Shown piece after piece: positions 8,774 through 18,452 of a stretch of 64,000 nt of DNA. This DNA is from Nonlabens spongiae (GTDB lineage: Bacteria; Bacteroidota; Bacteroidia; Flavobacteriales; Flavobacteriaceae). The stretch spans positions 2,260,501 through 2,324,500 of the forward strand of contig NZ_CP019344.1 in assembly GCF_002117125.1 (NCBI RefSeq), given 5' to 3'. The notes under the pieces were generated by a model that worked only from the letters and a program-made list of their open reading frames with translations, was not told where the DNA came from and did no database searches. Numbering within the stretch: position 1 is the first letter of the stretch; each line of letters opens with the position of its first letter. Position numbers and translations under genes: made by a program.

Positions 8774-10048
8774 TTATAGGTCAAAACCTATATCCTTGCG
8801 ATAATAGATCCTATCGTAATGCAATTTTGAGGCATTGTGATAGGATTTTTTTAGTGCCTCCTTGAAATCATCTGCAAAGCTGGTAATAGCTAAAACGCGA
8901 CCACCGCTGGTAACTACTTTGCCTTCATCTGCCAGAGTGGTTCCCGCGTGAAAAACGATTGATCCTTCCACCTTTTCAAGCCCACTGATCTCCTTACCTT
9001 TTTCATAAGCCTCTGGATAACCGCCTGAGACGCACATTACGGTTGTTGCAGATCGTGGATCGATTTCTAGATGTTGTTTGGAGAGTTCCGCTTTCGCGAA
9101 AGCGTGCAAATGTTCCAGCAAATCACTTTTTATACGCGGTAAGACCACTTCAGTCTCTGGGTCGCCCATGCGCACGTTGTATTCAATCACATAGGGATTT
9201 TTGTTCACGATCATGAGTCCTATAAAAATGAAGCCTTTGTATTCTAAATCATCTGTTTTCAGACCGTCCACCGTAGGTTTTACAATATTATCCTCAATTT
9301 TTTGCATGAGCTCATCATCTGCAAACGGGACGGGTGATACCGCTCCCATACCGCCCGTATTGAGGCCTGTATCTCCCTCACCTATTCTTTTATAATCTTT
9401 TGCGGTAGGAAGGATTTTATAGCTATTTCCATCTGTCATGACGAAGACGCTCATCTCAATACCATCTAGATATTCCTCAATCACAACCTTATTAGACGCA
9501 GCGCCAAATTTTCCAGAAACCAGCATGTCTTCCAGAGCTTGCTTAGCTTCTTCTCTATCTTGAATAATCAAGACGCCTTTACCTCCCGCGAGGCCATCAG
9601 CCTTGAGCACGTAAGGGGGCGTAAGTCGATCAATGAACTCCATACCTTGCTTAAGAGTCGAGGCGGTGAAGCTTTCATAGGCGGCGGTAGGAATGCCGTG
9701 CTTTACCATAAATTGCTTTGCATACTCTTTAGAACCTTCTAGGTGCGCGGCTTCTCTTGAGGGACCTATGACATTTACGTGATGGAGCTCCTTATCTGAC
9801 TTGAAGAAATCATAAATGCCTTCAACAAGTGGTGCTTCTGGTCCAACAACGACCATTTCAATTTTAGATTCTATACAGAATTTTTTAATGCTGGGGAAGT
9901 CAGTTACGGAAAGGTTGATGTTTTCAGCAATTTTTGCGGTTCCGGCATTTCCCGGAGCCACATAAAGCTGGGTCAATAGCGGACTATTGTTTATAGAATG
10001 AGCAAATGCGTGTTCTCTACCTCCCGCACCCAGTATCAAAACGTTCAT
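8774..10048 (-). CDS. purD: phosphoribosylamine--glycine ligase PurD
   Basis: Second step of de novo purine synthesis: joins glycine to phosphoribosylamine with ATP (ATP-grasp fold). I start at 10048 (MNVLILGAGGREHA), the family's conserved N terminus; the frame is open 22 codons further but that stretch is Cys/Asn-rich and unlike PurD. Conserved segments include VVGPEAPL, KADGLAGGKGV, DGIEMSVFVMTDG and NVRMGDPETE. With this start it is 424 aa, the normal length. The iterated palindrome lies inside the gene (9089-9104) and is translated as AFAKA in HLHAFAKAEL, replacing part of a helix without breaking the frame. Confidence 0.96.
   Translation of the reverse strand: MNVLILGAGGREHAFAHSINNSPLLTQLYVAPGNAGTAKIAENINLSVTDFPSIKKFCIESKIEMVVVGPEAPLVEGIYDFFKSDKELHHVNVIGPSREAAHLEGSKEYAKQFMVKHGIPTAAYESFTASTLKQGMEFIDRLTPPYVLKADGLAGGKGVLIIQDREEAKQALEDMLVSGKFGAASNKVVIEEYLDGIEMSVFVMTDGNSYKILPTAKDYKRIGEGDTGLNTGGMGAVSPVPFADDELMQKIEDNIVKPTVDGLKTDDLEYKGFIFIGLMIVNKNPYVIEYNVRMGDPETEVVLPRIKSDLLEHLHAFAKAELSKQHLEIDPRSATTVMCVSGGYPEAYEKGKEISGLEKVEGSIVFHAGTTLADEGKVVTSGGRVLAITSFADDFKEALKKSYHNASKLHYDRIYYRKDIGFDL
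9089..9104. repeat. iterated palindrome, copy inside purD
   Basis: Intact CGCTTTCGCGAAAGCG, read as AFAKA in the PurD frame. Confidence 0.95.
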
Positions 10049-10101
10049 AAAGCAATGGTTTAATGAGTAACAAAAATAGCAGTTCCCGTTAGCAGAATTG
10101 G

Positions 10102-10109
10102 TACATTTG
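10102..10109 (+). promoter_or_regulatory. -7 box (TACATTTG) before the CapK-like gene
   Basis: Exact TAnnTTTG match ending 20 bases before the proposed TTG start at 10130; no good -33 TTG at the usual distance. Confidence 0.4.
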
Positions 10110-10129
10110 TCCACAAACCTTGTGGTAAT

Positions 10130-11434
10130 TTGGACTTATTTAAAAGCGTTTTAAAACTTAAAGGGTTCCCTATAGATCAAGCGACTGAACGACTTCAGGA
10201 GATCCAATCCATCCCTGATAGCGCATACGCCGAATATCTTGAAAATAGAAAAAACGACATTCTCAAGTTTCATTTTGAAAATAACGCCTATTACAAGAAT
10301 ATTTTAGGCGGACAGCTTCCTAAAATCTGGAACGATGTCCCCATTCTGACCAAAAAAGATCTACAAGCTCCTTTATCAAATAGGCTATCTAAAGGATACG
10401 AAAAAGGGGTTTATGTGAATAAAACTTCTGGCTCTAGTGGTACACCATTCATTTTTGCCAAGGACAAGTTTTCACATGCCTTGACTTGGGCCTACATTTT
10501 AGATCGTTACAATAATTACGATATTGATTTTGGGAAGGCTTTACAAGCTCGATTTTATGGAATCCCTCTTGATTTTGTAGGTTATAGAAAGGAAAGGCTG
10601 AAGGATTTTCTAAGTCATAGATATCGCTTTCCTGTTTTTGATCTATCTGATAATGTCCTGGATGAATATGTCAAGACCTTTGCGAAGAAGTCCTTTCAAT
10701 ATGTTTATGGATACACCAGTTCTCTTGTACTTTTTGCTAAATACTTGAAATCAAAAAATCTTGTTCTAAATGAAGTTTGCCCAAGTCTTAAGAGCTGCAT
10801 CGTGACTAGTGAGATGTTGTTTCCCGAGGACAAAAAATTGCTGGAGGAGAGCTTCGGTGTATTTGTAATCAATGAATATGGTGCGAGCGAACTGGACCTG
10901 ATCGCCTTCACTAATAAAGATGATGAATTTGAACTGAATAACCAGACGTTGTTTATTGAGATCGTAGATGATGATCATCAGCCCGTGCCTCACGGTACGA
11001 CTGGAAATATTATTGTGACCTCTTTATATAACAAGGCACATTCTATGATACGATATGCCATAGGAGATTTAGGAATAATAGACCCTGCAAGTACCGCCAA
11101 AAACCAAATTTTGAAAAAATTAGTAGGTCGCACTAACGATGTTGCCGTTCTCGCTAAAGATAAAAAAGTCCCGGGACTCACTTTTTATTATGTCACCAAA
11201 AGTGTCATAGACGACACAGCAAACATTAAAGAATTTATTGTTGAGCAGTTAGCTGTCGATGAATTTAAGGTGACCTATACGGCAGACCAAATTATAGGAT
11301 CCGGAAAAGAAAAAGCGATCAAAGAGGCTTTGGAGAAATATGTCGGCACTGGTTTGAAGATCTCAATAGTAAAAGTAGATCAACTTGATCGTGGGGCTCG
11401 AGGCAAGCTAAAACAATTTATTTCTCATTTGTAA
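10130..11434 (+). CDS. CapK/phenylacetate-CoA-ligase-family adenylate-forming protein
   Basis: A 434-aa member of the adenylate-forming superfamily of the CapK/PaaK branch. The AMP-binding P-loop is TSGSSGTPFIFAKDK (about 101-115), NEYGASE (about 250) is the adenine-region motif, and YAIGDLGI with a following GRTND covers the hinge. Homologues occur in capsule and exopolysaccharide clusters, where the acceptor is usually unknown. That fits the following GT4, sugar-phosphate transferase and UXS genes. The start is TTG at 10130; no ATG lies in frame nearby upstream. Its stop overlaps the next start (TAATG). True phenylacetate activation is unlikely, as no paa genes are near. Confidence 0.85.
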   Translation: MDLFKSVLKLKGFPIDQATERLQEIQSIPDSAYAEYLENRKNDILKFHFENNAYYKNILGGQLPKIWNDVPILTKKDLQAPLSNRLSKGYEKGVYVNKTSGSSGTPFIFAKDKFSHALTWAYILDRYNNYDIDFGKALQARFYGIPLDFVGYRKERLKDFLSHRYRFPVFDLSDNVLDEYVKTFAKKSFQYVYGYTSSLVLFAKYLKSKNLVLNEVCPSLKSCIVTSEMLFPEDKKLLEESFGVFVINEYGASELDLIAFTNKDDEFELNNQTLFIEIVDDDHQPVPHGTTGNIIVTSLYNKAHSMIRYAIGDLGIIDPASTAKNQILKKLVGRTNDVAVLAKDKKVPGLTFYYVTKSVIDDTANIKEFIVEQLAVDEFKVTYTADQIIGSGKEKAIKEALEKYVGTGLKISIVKVDQLDRGARGKLKQFISHL

Positions 11435-12591
11435 TGGAAAGGAGAGAAATACTCATCATTTCAAATTACTACCCTCCAGAGAGTGGTGCAGCTGCCAATA
11501 GAATTCAAACGCTGGCTCAGTCTCTTAGAGATCATGGTATTGATACTCAGATAGTCTGTCCGTTACCTAATTATCCTACTGGGCAAGTCTTCAGAGAATT
11601 TAGAGGCAAATTATGCACAAAAACTACAGAAGATTCTATCACTGTAAACCGACTATGGTTGTGGCCCAGTAAGTCTGAAAATAAGTTAGTGCGCTTGTTT
11701 AGCATGCTATCATTTGCTCTCAGCCTCAGTTTGTATTTGATTTTCTCAAAAACTCCCAAAAAAGTTATTATTCAATACTCACCTGTTTTTGTAGGATTTG
11801 CTGGTGTTTTTTGGTGCTGGATTCTAGGTAAGAGGATCATTTTGAATGTTTCGGACTTATGGCCATTGGCGGGTCTTGAAATGGGATTATTGAATAAAGG
11901 AACTTATTATACCCTGCTTGAAAAGATGGAATCTTTCTGCTATCAAAAAAGTGATCTAATTTTAGGACAGTCAGAAGAAATCTTAGAGCACGTTAAGAAA
12001 CAAACAAAAGAAAAAGAACTTTTTCTCTATCGTAACTACCCCACTTTTGCACCACCTCAACCGGTTGACAAACCGATCAAAAAACCTATTAAAATAGTTT
12101 ATGCTGGACTGGTAGGTGTTGCTCAAGGACTCTCTAAGATATTTTCACAGATAACAATTCCGGATCATGTTGAATTTCATATCTATGGTGATGGACCAGA
12201 TATGAGTTCCTTAGAGAATCTCAAAAAAACACAAATTACGTTTCACGGATCAGTATCTCGAGATGTTCTACATCAAGAACTGCAAAATTATGATCTTGCG
12301 TTTGTCCCGCTTATAACACGCATTTACGGATCAGTGCCTTCTAAAATCTTCGAATATTCTAGGTTGGGTTTGCCATTACTTTACATGGGCGGTGGAGAAG
12401 GTGGTGATGTTGTGAAAAATAATGAAATAGGTTGGGTTATTGAGGTAGGCAACTATAAACAATTGGAGCGCTTTTTAGAGCAGCTTGATCAGAAATCATT
12501 TGAAGGGATGGCTAAAAGTCAAATTCAAAAAAGAGCAGTAGGAAGTTTTGATTTTAATGATCAATTCAAAAATCTAGTAGAGAAGCTTTAG
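11434..12591 (+). CDS. glycosyltransferase family 4, WbuB-like
   Basis: A 385-aa GT-B glycosyltransferase, probably cytoplasmic and membrane-associated, building a polysaccharide repeat unit. N-terminal ILIISNYYPPESGAAANRI is the GT4/WbuB opening motif, followed by PLPNYPTGQ. One hydrophobic stretch (about 88-105) may associate with the membrane. The donor site region is IYGDGPDMSSLE ... PSKIFEYSRLGLPLLYMGGG. It starts within the stop of the CapK-like gene (one shared base), so translation is coupled, and it overlaps the convergent transferase gene by 4 bp. Confidence 0.88.
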   Translation: MERREILIISNYYPPESGAAANRIQTLAQSLRDHGIDTQIVCPLPNYPTGQVFREFRGKLCTKTTEDSITVNRLWLWPSKSENKLVRLFSMLSFALSLSLYLIFSKTPKKVIIQYSPVFVGFAGVFWCWILGKRIILNVSDLWPLAGLEMGLLNKGTYYTLLEKMESFCYQKSDLILGQSEEILEHVKKQTKEKELFLYRNYPTFAPPQPVDKPIKKPIKIVYAGLVGVAQGLSKIFSQITIPDHVEFHIYGDGPDMSSLENLKKTQITFHGSVSRDVLHQELQNYDLAFVPLITRIYGSVPSKIFEYSRLGLPLLYMGGGEGGDVVKNNEIGWVIEVGNYKQLERFLEQLDQKSFEGMAKSQIQKRAVGSFDFNDQFKNLVEKL

Positions 12592-14021
12592 TAGGCTTTA
12601 TCCTCTCCGGTAAACACATTTGAGACAGTCTTGAAAATAATCTTTAGATCCATACCCAGGCTCCAGTTCTCGATGTAGAATATATCATTGCGTACCCGAC
12701 CTTTAATATCTTCCTCTGTTTCAACCTCACCTCTGTAACCACTTACTTGGGCTAAACCTGTAATTCCAGGCTTAACAAAGTGCCTTACCATGAATTTATC
12801 GATGCGTTGTGCGTACATATTTGTGTGGCTTACCATATGAGGTCGTGGGCCTACCACGCTCATGTCGCCTATTAAAACATTGAAAAATTGAGGTAGTTCA
12901 TCGATACTGGATTTTCTTAAAAACCTCCCGATTTTGGTAATGCGTTTATCTCCTCTAGTCACCTGATTAAGGTGCGCAATTTTATTGGGTACCATAGATC
13001 GAAACTTGTAACAAGTAAACTCACGGTAGTCCAATCCATTTCTTTTCTGCTTGAAAAAGACAGGTCCTTTAGATTCAAGTTTGATGATTAGTGCAATAAT
13101 AGGAATCAACCACGAGAGTAAACCTAAAATGACTAAGACCGAGAATAAAATATCAAAAGAACGCTTAAAAATTTTATTAGCGAGATCATCTAAAGGTATT
13201 TCTCTTAGACTCAGGACTGGAGTCAATCCGTAATAGTCATAATTCAATTGCTTGGACATGACTGCCTCAGTGTCTGGAATAAACTTTAGCGTGCGTAGAT
13301 TATTGTCTGCAAAGTCGGTAAGGTCCAGAAGTTGATTATTGCTCAACTCCTTCACACTACAGAATATCTCATCAATGTTCTGTTCCAATACAGTTTCCAT
13401 AAAACTCATTAGATCAAAATCACCTTGCTTGACATCGATGAAATCTTTAGAACGATAACCTAAATCATCATGAGTGGTAAAGAATTTATGAAGACGTTCT
13501 GTTTCTGAGTTTTTACCCAGTATGACCACCGTACGGTAATTACCCCCTAGAGCACTTCTATAATTTTTCAGAAAGAAAAACAACGATAATTTAATGAGGG
13601 CAATAGCACCCATGGTTGTACCGAAATAATTGAAAATGAAAACACTTTCTTGATCGATCTTATAGAAATAACCAAAAAATGCAAAGACCACAAATAAGAA
13701 AAATAAGCCTTGTTTCACGATTTTAATGAGTAAGGTACTCAGCTCCGTATTACGCCTGATTTTATAGAAGTCGATCTGCATGGAGATCACTACCCAGCAA
13801 ATTCCTACAAACAAACCGAACGTGAAAATTTCAACATCTTCATGAAAGAAAAAGTAGGCTAGGGTAATAATTACTGCAAGATCAACAACGTAGGAAATGG
13901 GTTTGATAAAACCCGAAAACCGCTTGTTGCTGTATGCAATCTTATCTTCTGATATGTTTAGCAAAGTCCTTGTGCTCACGTTTTCCCAGTTCTTCCTTTG
14001 AAAGGGATTTAAAATATTCAA
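12588..14021 (-). CDS. polyprenyl-phosphate sugar-1-phosphate transferase (exopolysaccharide initiator, WcaJ-like)
   Basis: Starts polysaccharide assembly by moving a sugar-1-phosphate onto undecaprenyl phosphate at the inner membrane. The N-terminal half has four or five membrane segments (about 45-150), a central soluble NAD-fold-like region follows, then another membrane helix (about 290-315) and the catalytic bacterial-sugar-transferase domain with [41 protein letters not shown] and [14 protein letters not shown]. From the ATG at 14021 it overlaps the upstream UXS gene by 80 bp. A TTG near 13962 (giving L-N-I-S-E-D-K) would cut the overlap to about 20 bp and may be the true start. Probably co-transcribed with UXS. 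Confidence 0.9.
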   Translation of the reverse strand: MNILNPFQRKNWENVSTRTLLNISEDKIAYSNKRFSGFIKPISYVVDLAVIITLAYFFFHEDVEIFTFGLFVGICWVVISMQIDFYKIRRNTELSTLLIKIVKQGLFFLFVVFAFFGYFYKIDQESVFIFNYFGTTMGAIALIKLSLFFFLKNYRSALGGNYRTVVILGKNSETERLHKFFTTHDDLGYRSKDFIDVKQGDFDLMSFMETVLEQNIDEIFCSVKELSNNQLLDLTDFADNNLRTLKFIPDTEAVMSKQLNYDYYGLTPVLSLREIPLDDLANKIFKRSFDILFSVLVILGLLSWLIPIIALIIKLESKGPVFFKQKRNGLDYREFTCYKFRSMVPNKIAHLNQVTRGDKRITKIGRFLRKSSIDELPQFFNVLIGDMSVVGPRPHMVSHTNMYAQRIDKFMVRHFVKPGITGLAQVSGYRGEVETEEDIKGRVRNDIFYIENWSLGMDLKIIFKTVSNVFTGEDKAY

Positions 14022-14931
14022 AGGTTTTCTTCATTCCCTCCTCACGAGATGTCTTAGGTTCCCAGCCCAGCAGTTGCTTAGCTACTGATATATCCGGTCG
14101 CCTTCTTAAGGGATCATCTTGTGGTAAGTCTTTAAAAATGATTTTTTGATCTGTCCCGGTCAGTTTTACAATCTCTTTGGCAAAGTCTAAAATAGTAATC
14201 TCATGTGGATTACCTATGTTCACGGGATCTGAATAATCGCTGTGCAATAAACGATAGATTCCTTCTACCTGATCATCTACAAAACAAAAGGATCTCGTTT
14301 GACTTCCATCTCCAAAAACCGTTAAATCCTCACCTCTCAAGGCTTGTCCCATAAAAGCCGGGATTACACGACCGTCATTGAGTCTCATGCGCGGTCCATA
14401 CGTATTAAAAATACGCACGATACGAGTTTCTAACCCGTGAAACCTATGATAGGCCATAGTCATGGACTCTTGAAAACGCTTTGCCTCATCATAAACGCCG
14501 CGAGGTCCTATAGTATTTACATTACCGTAGTATTCTTCACTTTGTGGATGCACTAATGGGTCACCATAGACCTCACTCGTGCTAGCAATGAGCAGCCGCG
14601 CATTCTTGTTCATGGCAAGGCCCAACAAGTTATGCGTACCCAATGAGCCTACTTTAAGCGTCTGAATGGGAATTTTCAGATAATCTATAGGGCTTGCTGG
14701 ACTGGCAAAATGCAAGATGTAATCCAGCTCTCCAGCAACATGTACAAAATTGGACACATCGTGGTGGTAAAATTCAAATTGCTCGAGAGCAAAAAGGTGT
14801 TCAATATTCTTAAGGTCTCCCGTGATGAGATTATCCATTCCTACAACACGATAACCTTCACCTATGAATCGATCACAAAGGTGCGATCCCAAGAAACCAG
14901 CCGCTCCAGTGATTAAAATCCTTTTGCTCAT
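13942..14931 (-). CDS. UDP-glucuronate decarboxylase (UDP-xylose synthase), SDR family
   Basis: Converts UDP-glucuronate to UDP-xylose (or its 4-keto intermediate) with bound NAD. The Rossmann motif is [10 protein letters not shown] (residues 9-18), the catalytic Ser/Tyr/Lys are in STSEVYGDP and YDEAKR, and the acidic LITGDLKNI and [11 protein letters not shown] segments are typical of UXS. Length 329 aa is normal. It supplies a nucleotide sugar to the neighbouring polysaccharide genes. A TATATTTG box lies at 14949-14956 on the minus strand, 17 bp upstream of the ATG. It could be a related 4,6-dehydratase, but the UXS motifs fit better. Confidence 0.9.
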   Translation of the reverse strand: MSKRILITGAAGFLGSHLCDRFIGEGYRVVGMDNLITGDLKNIEHLFALEQFEFYHHDVSNFVHVAGELDYILHFASPASPIDYLKIPIQTLKVGSLGTHNLLGLAMNKNARLLIASTSEVYGDPLVHPQSEEYYGNVNTIGPRGVYDEAKRFQESMTMAYHRFHGLETRIVRIFNTYGPRMRLNDGRVIPAFMGQALRGEDLTVFGDGSQTRSFCFVDDQVEGIYRLLHSDYSDPVNIGNPHEITILDFAKEIVKLTGTDQKIIFKDLPQDDPLRRRPDISVAKQLLGWEPKTSREEGMKKTFEYFKSLSKEELGKREHKDFAKHIRR

Positions 14932-15031
14932 AGCATATCTTTAGGCTGCAAATATACTGGATAAACCGCTGTCTTAGGATTTGGTTAACAACCTGCTCGC
15001 CGGTAAATCTTGAGGAGCGTTTGAGGGAGTA

Positions 15032-15047
15032 CGCTTTCGCGAAAGCG
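15032..15047. repeat. iterated palindrome (UXS-hflX gap)
   Basis: Intact CGCTTTCGCGAAAGCG preceded by GGGAGTA and followed by TAACAA, in the divergent UXS/hflX gap. Confidence 0.95.
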
Positions 15048-15120
15048 TAACAATTAAAAGCATATTTCTTACTAAAACCTAAACAATTTCTAACCCGCAA
15101 CATTTAACTTCGGAAACCAA

Positions 15121-15128
15121 TATCTTTG
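15121..15128 (+). promoter_or_regulatory. -7 box (TATCTTTG) before hflX
   Basis: Exact TAnnTTTG match ending 19 bases before the hflX ATG. No convincing -33 TTG. Confidence 0.45.
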
Positions 15129-15147
15129 TTTCAATCTAACACTATTT

Positions 15148-16356
15148 ATGCTAGAACAGGACGATCACAATTACGAGAAGGCTATACTCATAGGGGTGGT
15201 AACCCAGCAACAAACTGAGGAAAAACTCGAAGAATACCTCGACGAACTTGAGTTTCTTGCCTATACCGCAGGAGCGACAGTTTTAAAGCGATTCACGCAG
15301 AAAATGCAGCATCCCAATCCCAAAACCTTTATTGGTTCTGGTAAAATGGAAGAAGTAGCCGCTTATGTGGAAACGCATGATGTAGGGACAGTGATTTTTG
15401 ATGATGAGCTCACTCCTGCTCAGCAGAAAAACATCGAGAAGATCCTGAAATCAAAGATCATCGATCGTACTTATTTGATTTTGGACATTTTTGCCCAGCG
15501 TGCTCAAACCAGTTATGCGCGTACACAGGTGGAACTGGCGCAGTACGAGTATCTGTTACCCAGACTTGTAGGTTTATGGACACACCTTGAGCGCCAAAAA
15601 GGAGGAATCGGGATGCGTGGTCCTGGAGAAACCGAGATCGAGACTGACCGTCGTATCGTGCGCGATCGTATAAGCCTGCTCAAGAAAAAATTGGTCACGA
15701 TCGATAAACAAATGGCGACTCAGCGTGGCAATCGTGGCAAGTTGGTGCGTGTAGCGCTTGTGGGTTATACTAACGTGGGGAAGTCCACACTCATGAACGT
15801 GGTCTCAAAAAGCGATGTTTTTGCGGAAAACAAATTATTTGCGACACTTGACACCACGGTGCGTAAAGTAGTAGTAGGCAACCTGCCTTTTTTGCTGACT
15901 GATACGGTAGGATTTATCAGAAAACTACCTACCCAACTCGTAGAATCTTTCAAATCAACGCTCGATGAGGTTCGTGAGGCCGATTTATTATTACACGTCG
16001 TGGATATTTCCCACGAGTCTTTTGAAGACCACATCGCGTCAGTAAATGGAATTCTGGAAGAAATTGAAGCGCTGAGTAAACCTACGGTTATGGTTTTCAA
16101 TAAAATCGATCAGTACAAAGCGGAAGCTTATGACGAGACCGACCTAATGACCGAGCGAACCACAGCGCATTACTCGCTGGAAGAATGGCAAAAAACCTGG
16201 ATGGCCCGCGATGTCGATGCGATTTTCATCTCGGCTATCGAGAAGGAAAATATGGAAGACTTCAGAAAACTGGTCTACGACAAGGTGCGCGAGATTCATG
16301 TACAGCGCTTCCCATACAATTCATTCTTGTATCCTGATTATAGCGAGGAGGAGTAA
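15148..16356 (+). CDS. hflX: ribosome-associated GTPase HflX
   Basis: GTPase that splits or rescues stalled ribosomes under stress. The N-terminal HflX domain includes the nucleotide-binding loop PNPKTFIGSGKMEEV and the family motif RGPGETEIETDRR (about 157-169). The G domain has GYTNVGKST (about 207), a switch region DTTVR, DTVGFI, and NKID. Length 402 aa fits. It is a single-gene unit with a -7 box just upstream; the next gene starts about 45 bp downstream and looks unrelated. Confidence 0.96.
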   Translation: MLEQDDHNYEKAILIGVVTQQQTEEKLEEYLDELEFLAYTAGATVLKRFTQKMQHPNPKTFIGSGKMEEVAAYVETHDVGTVIFDDELTPAQQKNIEKILKSKIIDRTYLILDIFAQRAQTSYARTQVELAQYEYLLPRLVGLWTHLERQKGGIGMRGPGETEIETDRRIVRDRISLLKKKLVTIDKQMATQRGNRGKLVRVALVGYTNVGKSTLMNVVSKSDVFAENKLFATLDTTVRKVVVGNLPFLLTDTVGFIRKLPTQLVESFKSTLDEVREADLLLHVVDISHESFEDHIASVNGILEEIEALSKPTVMVFNKIDQYKAEAYDETDLMTERTTAHYSLEEWQKTWMARDVDAIFISAIEKENMEDFRKLVYDKVREIHVQRFPYNSFLYPDYSEEE

Positions 16357-16400
16357 CGCAACCTTTTGTGGATTAAGGCATCTTGATGGAAACTTTATCC

Positions 16401-16997
16401 ATGAAAGCCACACTACTTTTCTATAGATTTCTATATCTCACCCTGCCTTTATGTGCATCTATGTGTTGTCCTGAAGAGGATCAGATTTTTTATGAACGAT
16501 TCTCAAAGGAAACTGATCCAGTCAGCATTATTGAAAATCAACAAGCGACTTACAATGTAGGAGATACGCTCTTTGTAAACACTTCAATAGCTTTTGAACA
16601 AGATTTTGATGGTCAGCAGTTCAATTTATTGGAGATGAACTCTACGCAGGAGGAAAGATACGGTTACTTCAATCTAGTTCTTTATTGGCAAAATGATTTT
16701 GGAACCTCAACACCCATAAACATTTTAGATGAAAACTTGGTTACTTCTTCAGGTTCTTCAGAAGTTTATGACGATCGTATTTTCAACACGATGACGATTG
16801 ATCCTAATGGTTTTAATCACAGAATAGGAATTATTTTGAGAGAGACGGGAACGTATAAACTCGGCGGATTTATCAACGGGAATAATGAACCTTTACTTAT
16901 AAGCTACAACTTTGACACTACGGACAAAATTTTTCAGATCTACGCGCCGCTAGACGCATCATCTGTAGATGGATTTTATGAGTTTAGGGTGGAATAG
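16401..16997 (+). CDS. exported protein, probable lipoprotein, unknown function
   Basis: About 198 aa. I place the start at the ATG at 16401, which opens a hydrophobic signal sequence (residues 5-20) ending SMCCPEE, a plausible lipobox. Upstream TTG and ATG codons at 16383 and 16386 only add polar residues before the signal. The mature part is beta-rich and acidic, with YNVGDTLFVNTSI and RETGTYKLGGF. I recognise no family. It is the first of four small exported proteins in a row (16.4-18.8 kb) between conserved housekeeping genes, which suggests a lineage-specific patch. Confidence 0.7.
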   Translation: MKATLLFYRFLYLTLPLCASMCCPEEDQIFYERFSKETDPVSIIENQQATYNVGDTLFVNTSIAFEQDFDGQQFNLLEMNSTQEERYGYFNLVLYWQNDFGTSTPINILDENLVTSSGSSEVYDDRIFNTMTIDPNGFNHRIGIILRETGTYKLGGFINGNNEPLLISYNFDTTDKIFQIYAPLDASSVDGFYEFRVE

Positions 16998-17091
16998 TTC
17001 AGAGTGAATGATATTTATAGTTATTGATTTTTACAAAATATTATTAATACGTTAAGTTGTATATCTTTATCACTTATAAAAATCAATCAAA

Positions 17092-17778
17092 ATGAAGTTC
17101 GCAAAAACTATTCTCTTTCCCATTATCTTATTGTTTACTATTTACTCTTATTCACAATTTCCACCTAAATCATTTGATGGTAAAGTGATTTTTAATGATG
17201 GTACTGAAAAAAATGGTAAAGTTAGATTCCCTATCATGGAAACTGATGTAGTGATAGTCTTGAAATACGTCGATGGTGATAAAGATAGAATCCCAATTGA
17301 AGAAGTTAAGTTTATTGAGGTGTCTTATGGTAAAGGAAACAAAGCCCTTCTTTCAATAGGAAAATCCACTAAGTATTCTAAAAGAAAAAAAGACTTTGTT
17401 TGGCATAAACCTGGATATGGTGGTAAAAGTTGGAGAAATGTTGGTCATGTTTTTGGTATTCATGATGATTTAGTTCTTACTAGGCATGGAGCATCATATG
17501 AAATAAAGAGGAAAAGAGGCGAGGAACAATTTTTTACCGTCTATAATGCTGGATATTTCTCATTTATATCCCACATGGATGACGAGAAAATGATTCCATT
17601 GTCTGATATTCAATCGAAGAAAGAAAAGATTAGATTAAGAGCAATAAATTATTTTTTCACTTCAGAGGAATGTAGATCCATTATCATTGAAAAACTGACC
17701 AAAGATGTAACTACCCTAGATGGAATTAATGAAATAATTCAAGAGTATGCAGATTGTAAAAACTCTAAAAATGATTAG
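17092..17778 (+). CDS. secreted/periplasmic protein of unknown function
   Basis: A 228-aa protein with a signal peptide (MKFAKTILFPIILLFTIYSYS, cut before QFPPKSF). The mature N-terminal half reads as a beta-rich domain, with GKVIFNDGTEKNGKVRF followed by IPIEEVKFIEV; this is a pattern often seen in Bacteroidetes exported proteins. The C-terminal half is helical, with Cys in SEECRSI and YADCKN. No family is recognised with confidence. Its end overlaps the next gene (ATGATTAG) by 8 bp, so the two are translationally coupled and probably work together. Confidence 0.75.
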   Translation: MKFAKTILFPIILLFTIYSYSQFPPKSFDGKVIFNDGTEKNGKVRFPIMETDVVIVLKYVDGDKDRIPIEEVKFIEVSYGKGNKALLSIGKSTKYSKRKKDFVWHKPGYGGKSWRNVGHVFGIHDDLVLTRHGASYEIKRKRGEEQFFTVYNAGYFSFISHMDDEKMIPLSDIQSKKEKIRLRAINYFFTSEECRSIIIEKLTKDVTTLDGINEIIQEYADCKNSKND

Positions 17779-18394
17779 AAATTTGAAAGCTCTCTCGTTT
17801 CTGATTTTCGTTCTATTGACTTCAAGTGTATATGGACAATTTGGTGAACTTTGCGTAGACTGTTACCCTAGTGTTGAGGTGGGAGGGGTTAATTCCAGTA
17901 TAAACGGTTTTGATAATACCAGTTCCAAAACAGGGTTTTATATCGGCTATTTTAATTATAGGTGGATAAGTGATTCTTTCGCTTTGAGAGCTGGTGGAAC
18001 TTATCAAAATCTAGGTGTACAAATAGATGATGCTGAAGACAATTTTATTATCCATTCTATAAATTTTCCGGTAAGTCTGCATTATACCTATCAAAATAAG
18101 TTCCAAGGTTTCATAGGTGGTGAGCTTGGTACAAACCTGTTCGGCTCTTATCCTGAATCTAACGAGCCGTCTAATATTACAGGTGCTAATGATGTCGACA
18201 TACGAGAAGTTGTTTCTTTTCTGGATGCCAGCATATTCCTTGGGGTTGGTGTGATTATATCTGATAACATTGACATCAACCTAAGATACAACCTAGGCGT
18301 GACCGATGTCAGAAGTCAAGAATTCAACACAGAAGGTGAGGAATGGAATGAAAACTGGTTGACTTTAAGCATAGCTTATACTTGGAGGGATTGA
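17771..18394 (+). CDS. outer-membrane beta-barrel protein
   Basis: About 207 aa from the ATG at 17771, which opens a good signal peptide (MIRNLKALSFLIFVLLTSSV, cleaved after VYG). The open frame extends 8 codons upstream, but those lie within the previous gene and precede the signal. The mature part shows repeated barrel strands (GFYIGYFNYRWI, FALRAGGTYQNL, FLGVGVIISDNIDINLRYNLG) and a last strand LTLSIAYTW near the C terminus. Coupled to the preceding secreted protein. Role unknown. Confidence 0.75.
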   Translation: MIRNLKALSFLIFVLLTSSVYGQFGELCVDCYPSVEVGGVNSSINGFDNTSSKTGFYIGYFNYRWISDSFALRAGGTYQNLGVQIDDAEDNFIIHSINFPVSLHYTYQNKFQGFIGGELGTNLFGSYPESNEPSNITGANDVDIREVVSFLDASIFLGVGVIISDNIDINLRYNLGVTDVRSQEFNTEGEEWNENWLTLSIAYTWRD

Positions 18395-18452
18395 TCTGTG
18401 ACGGTCAGGTCGTAGATTCCAAAACCTTTGTCAAATATTAAATCATCTCATC

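Noticed and set aside
10049..10114. 22-codon N-terminal extension of purD
   Set aside because: Precedes the conserved MNVLILGAGGREHA start and resembles translated noncoding sequence.
17747..17770. Upstream extension of the barrel protein at 17771
   Set aside because: Eight polar codons inside the preceding gene that would spoil the signal peptide.
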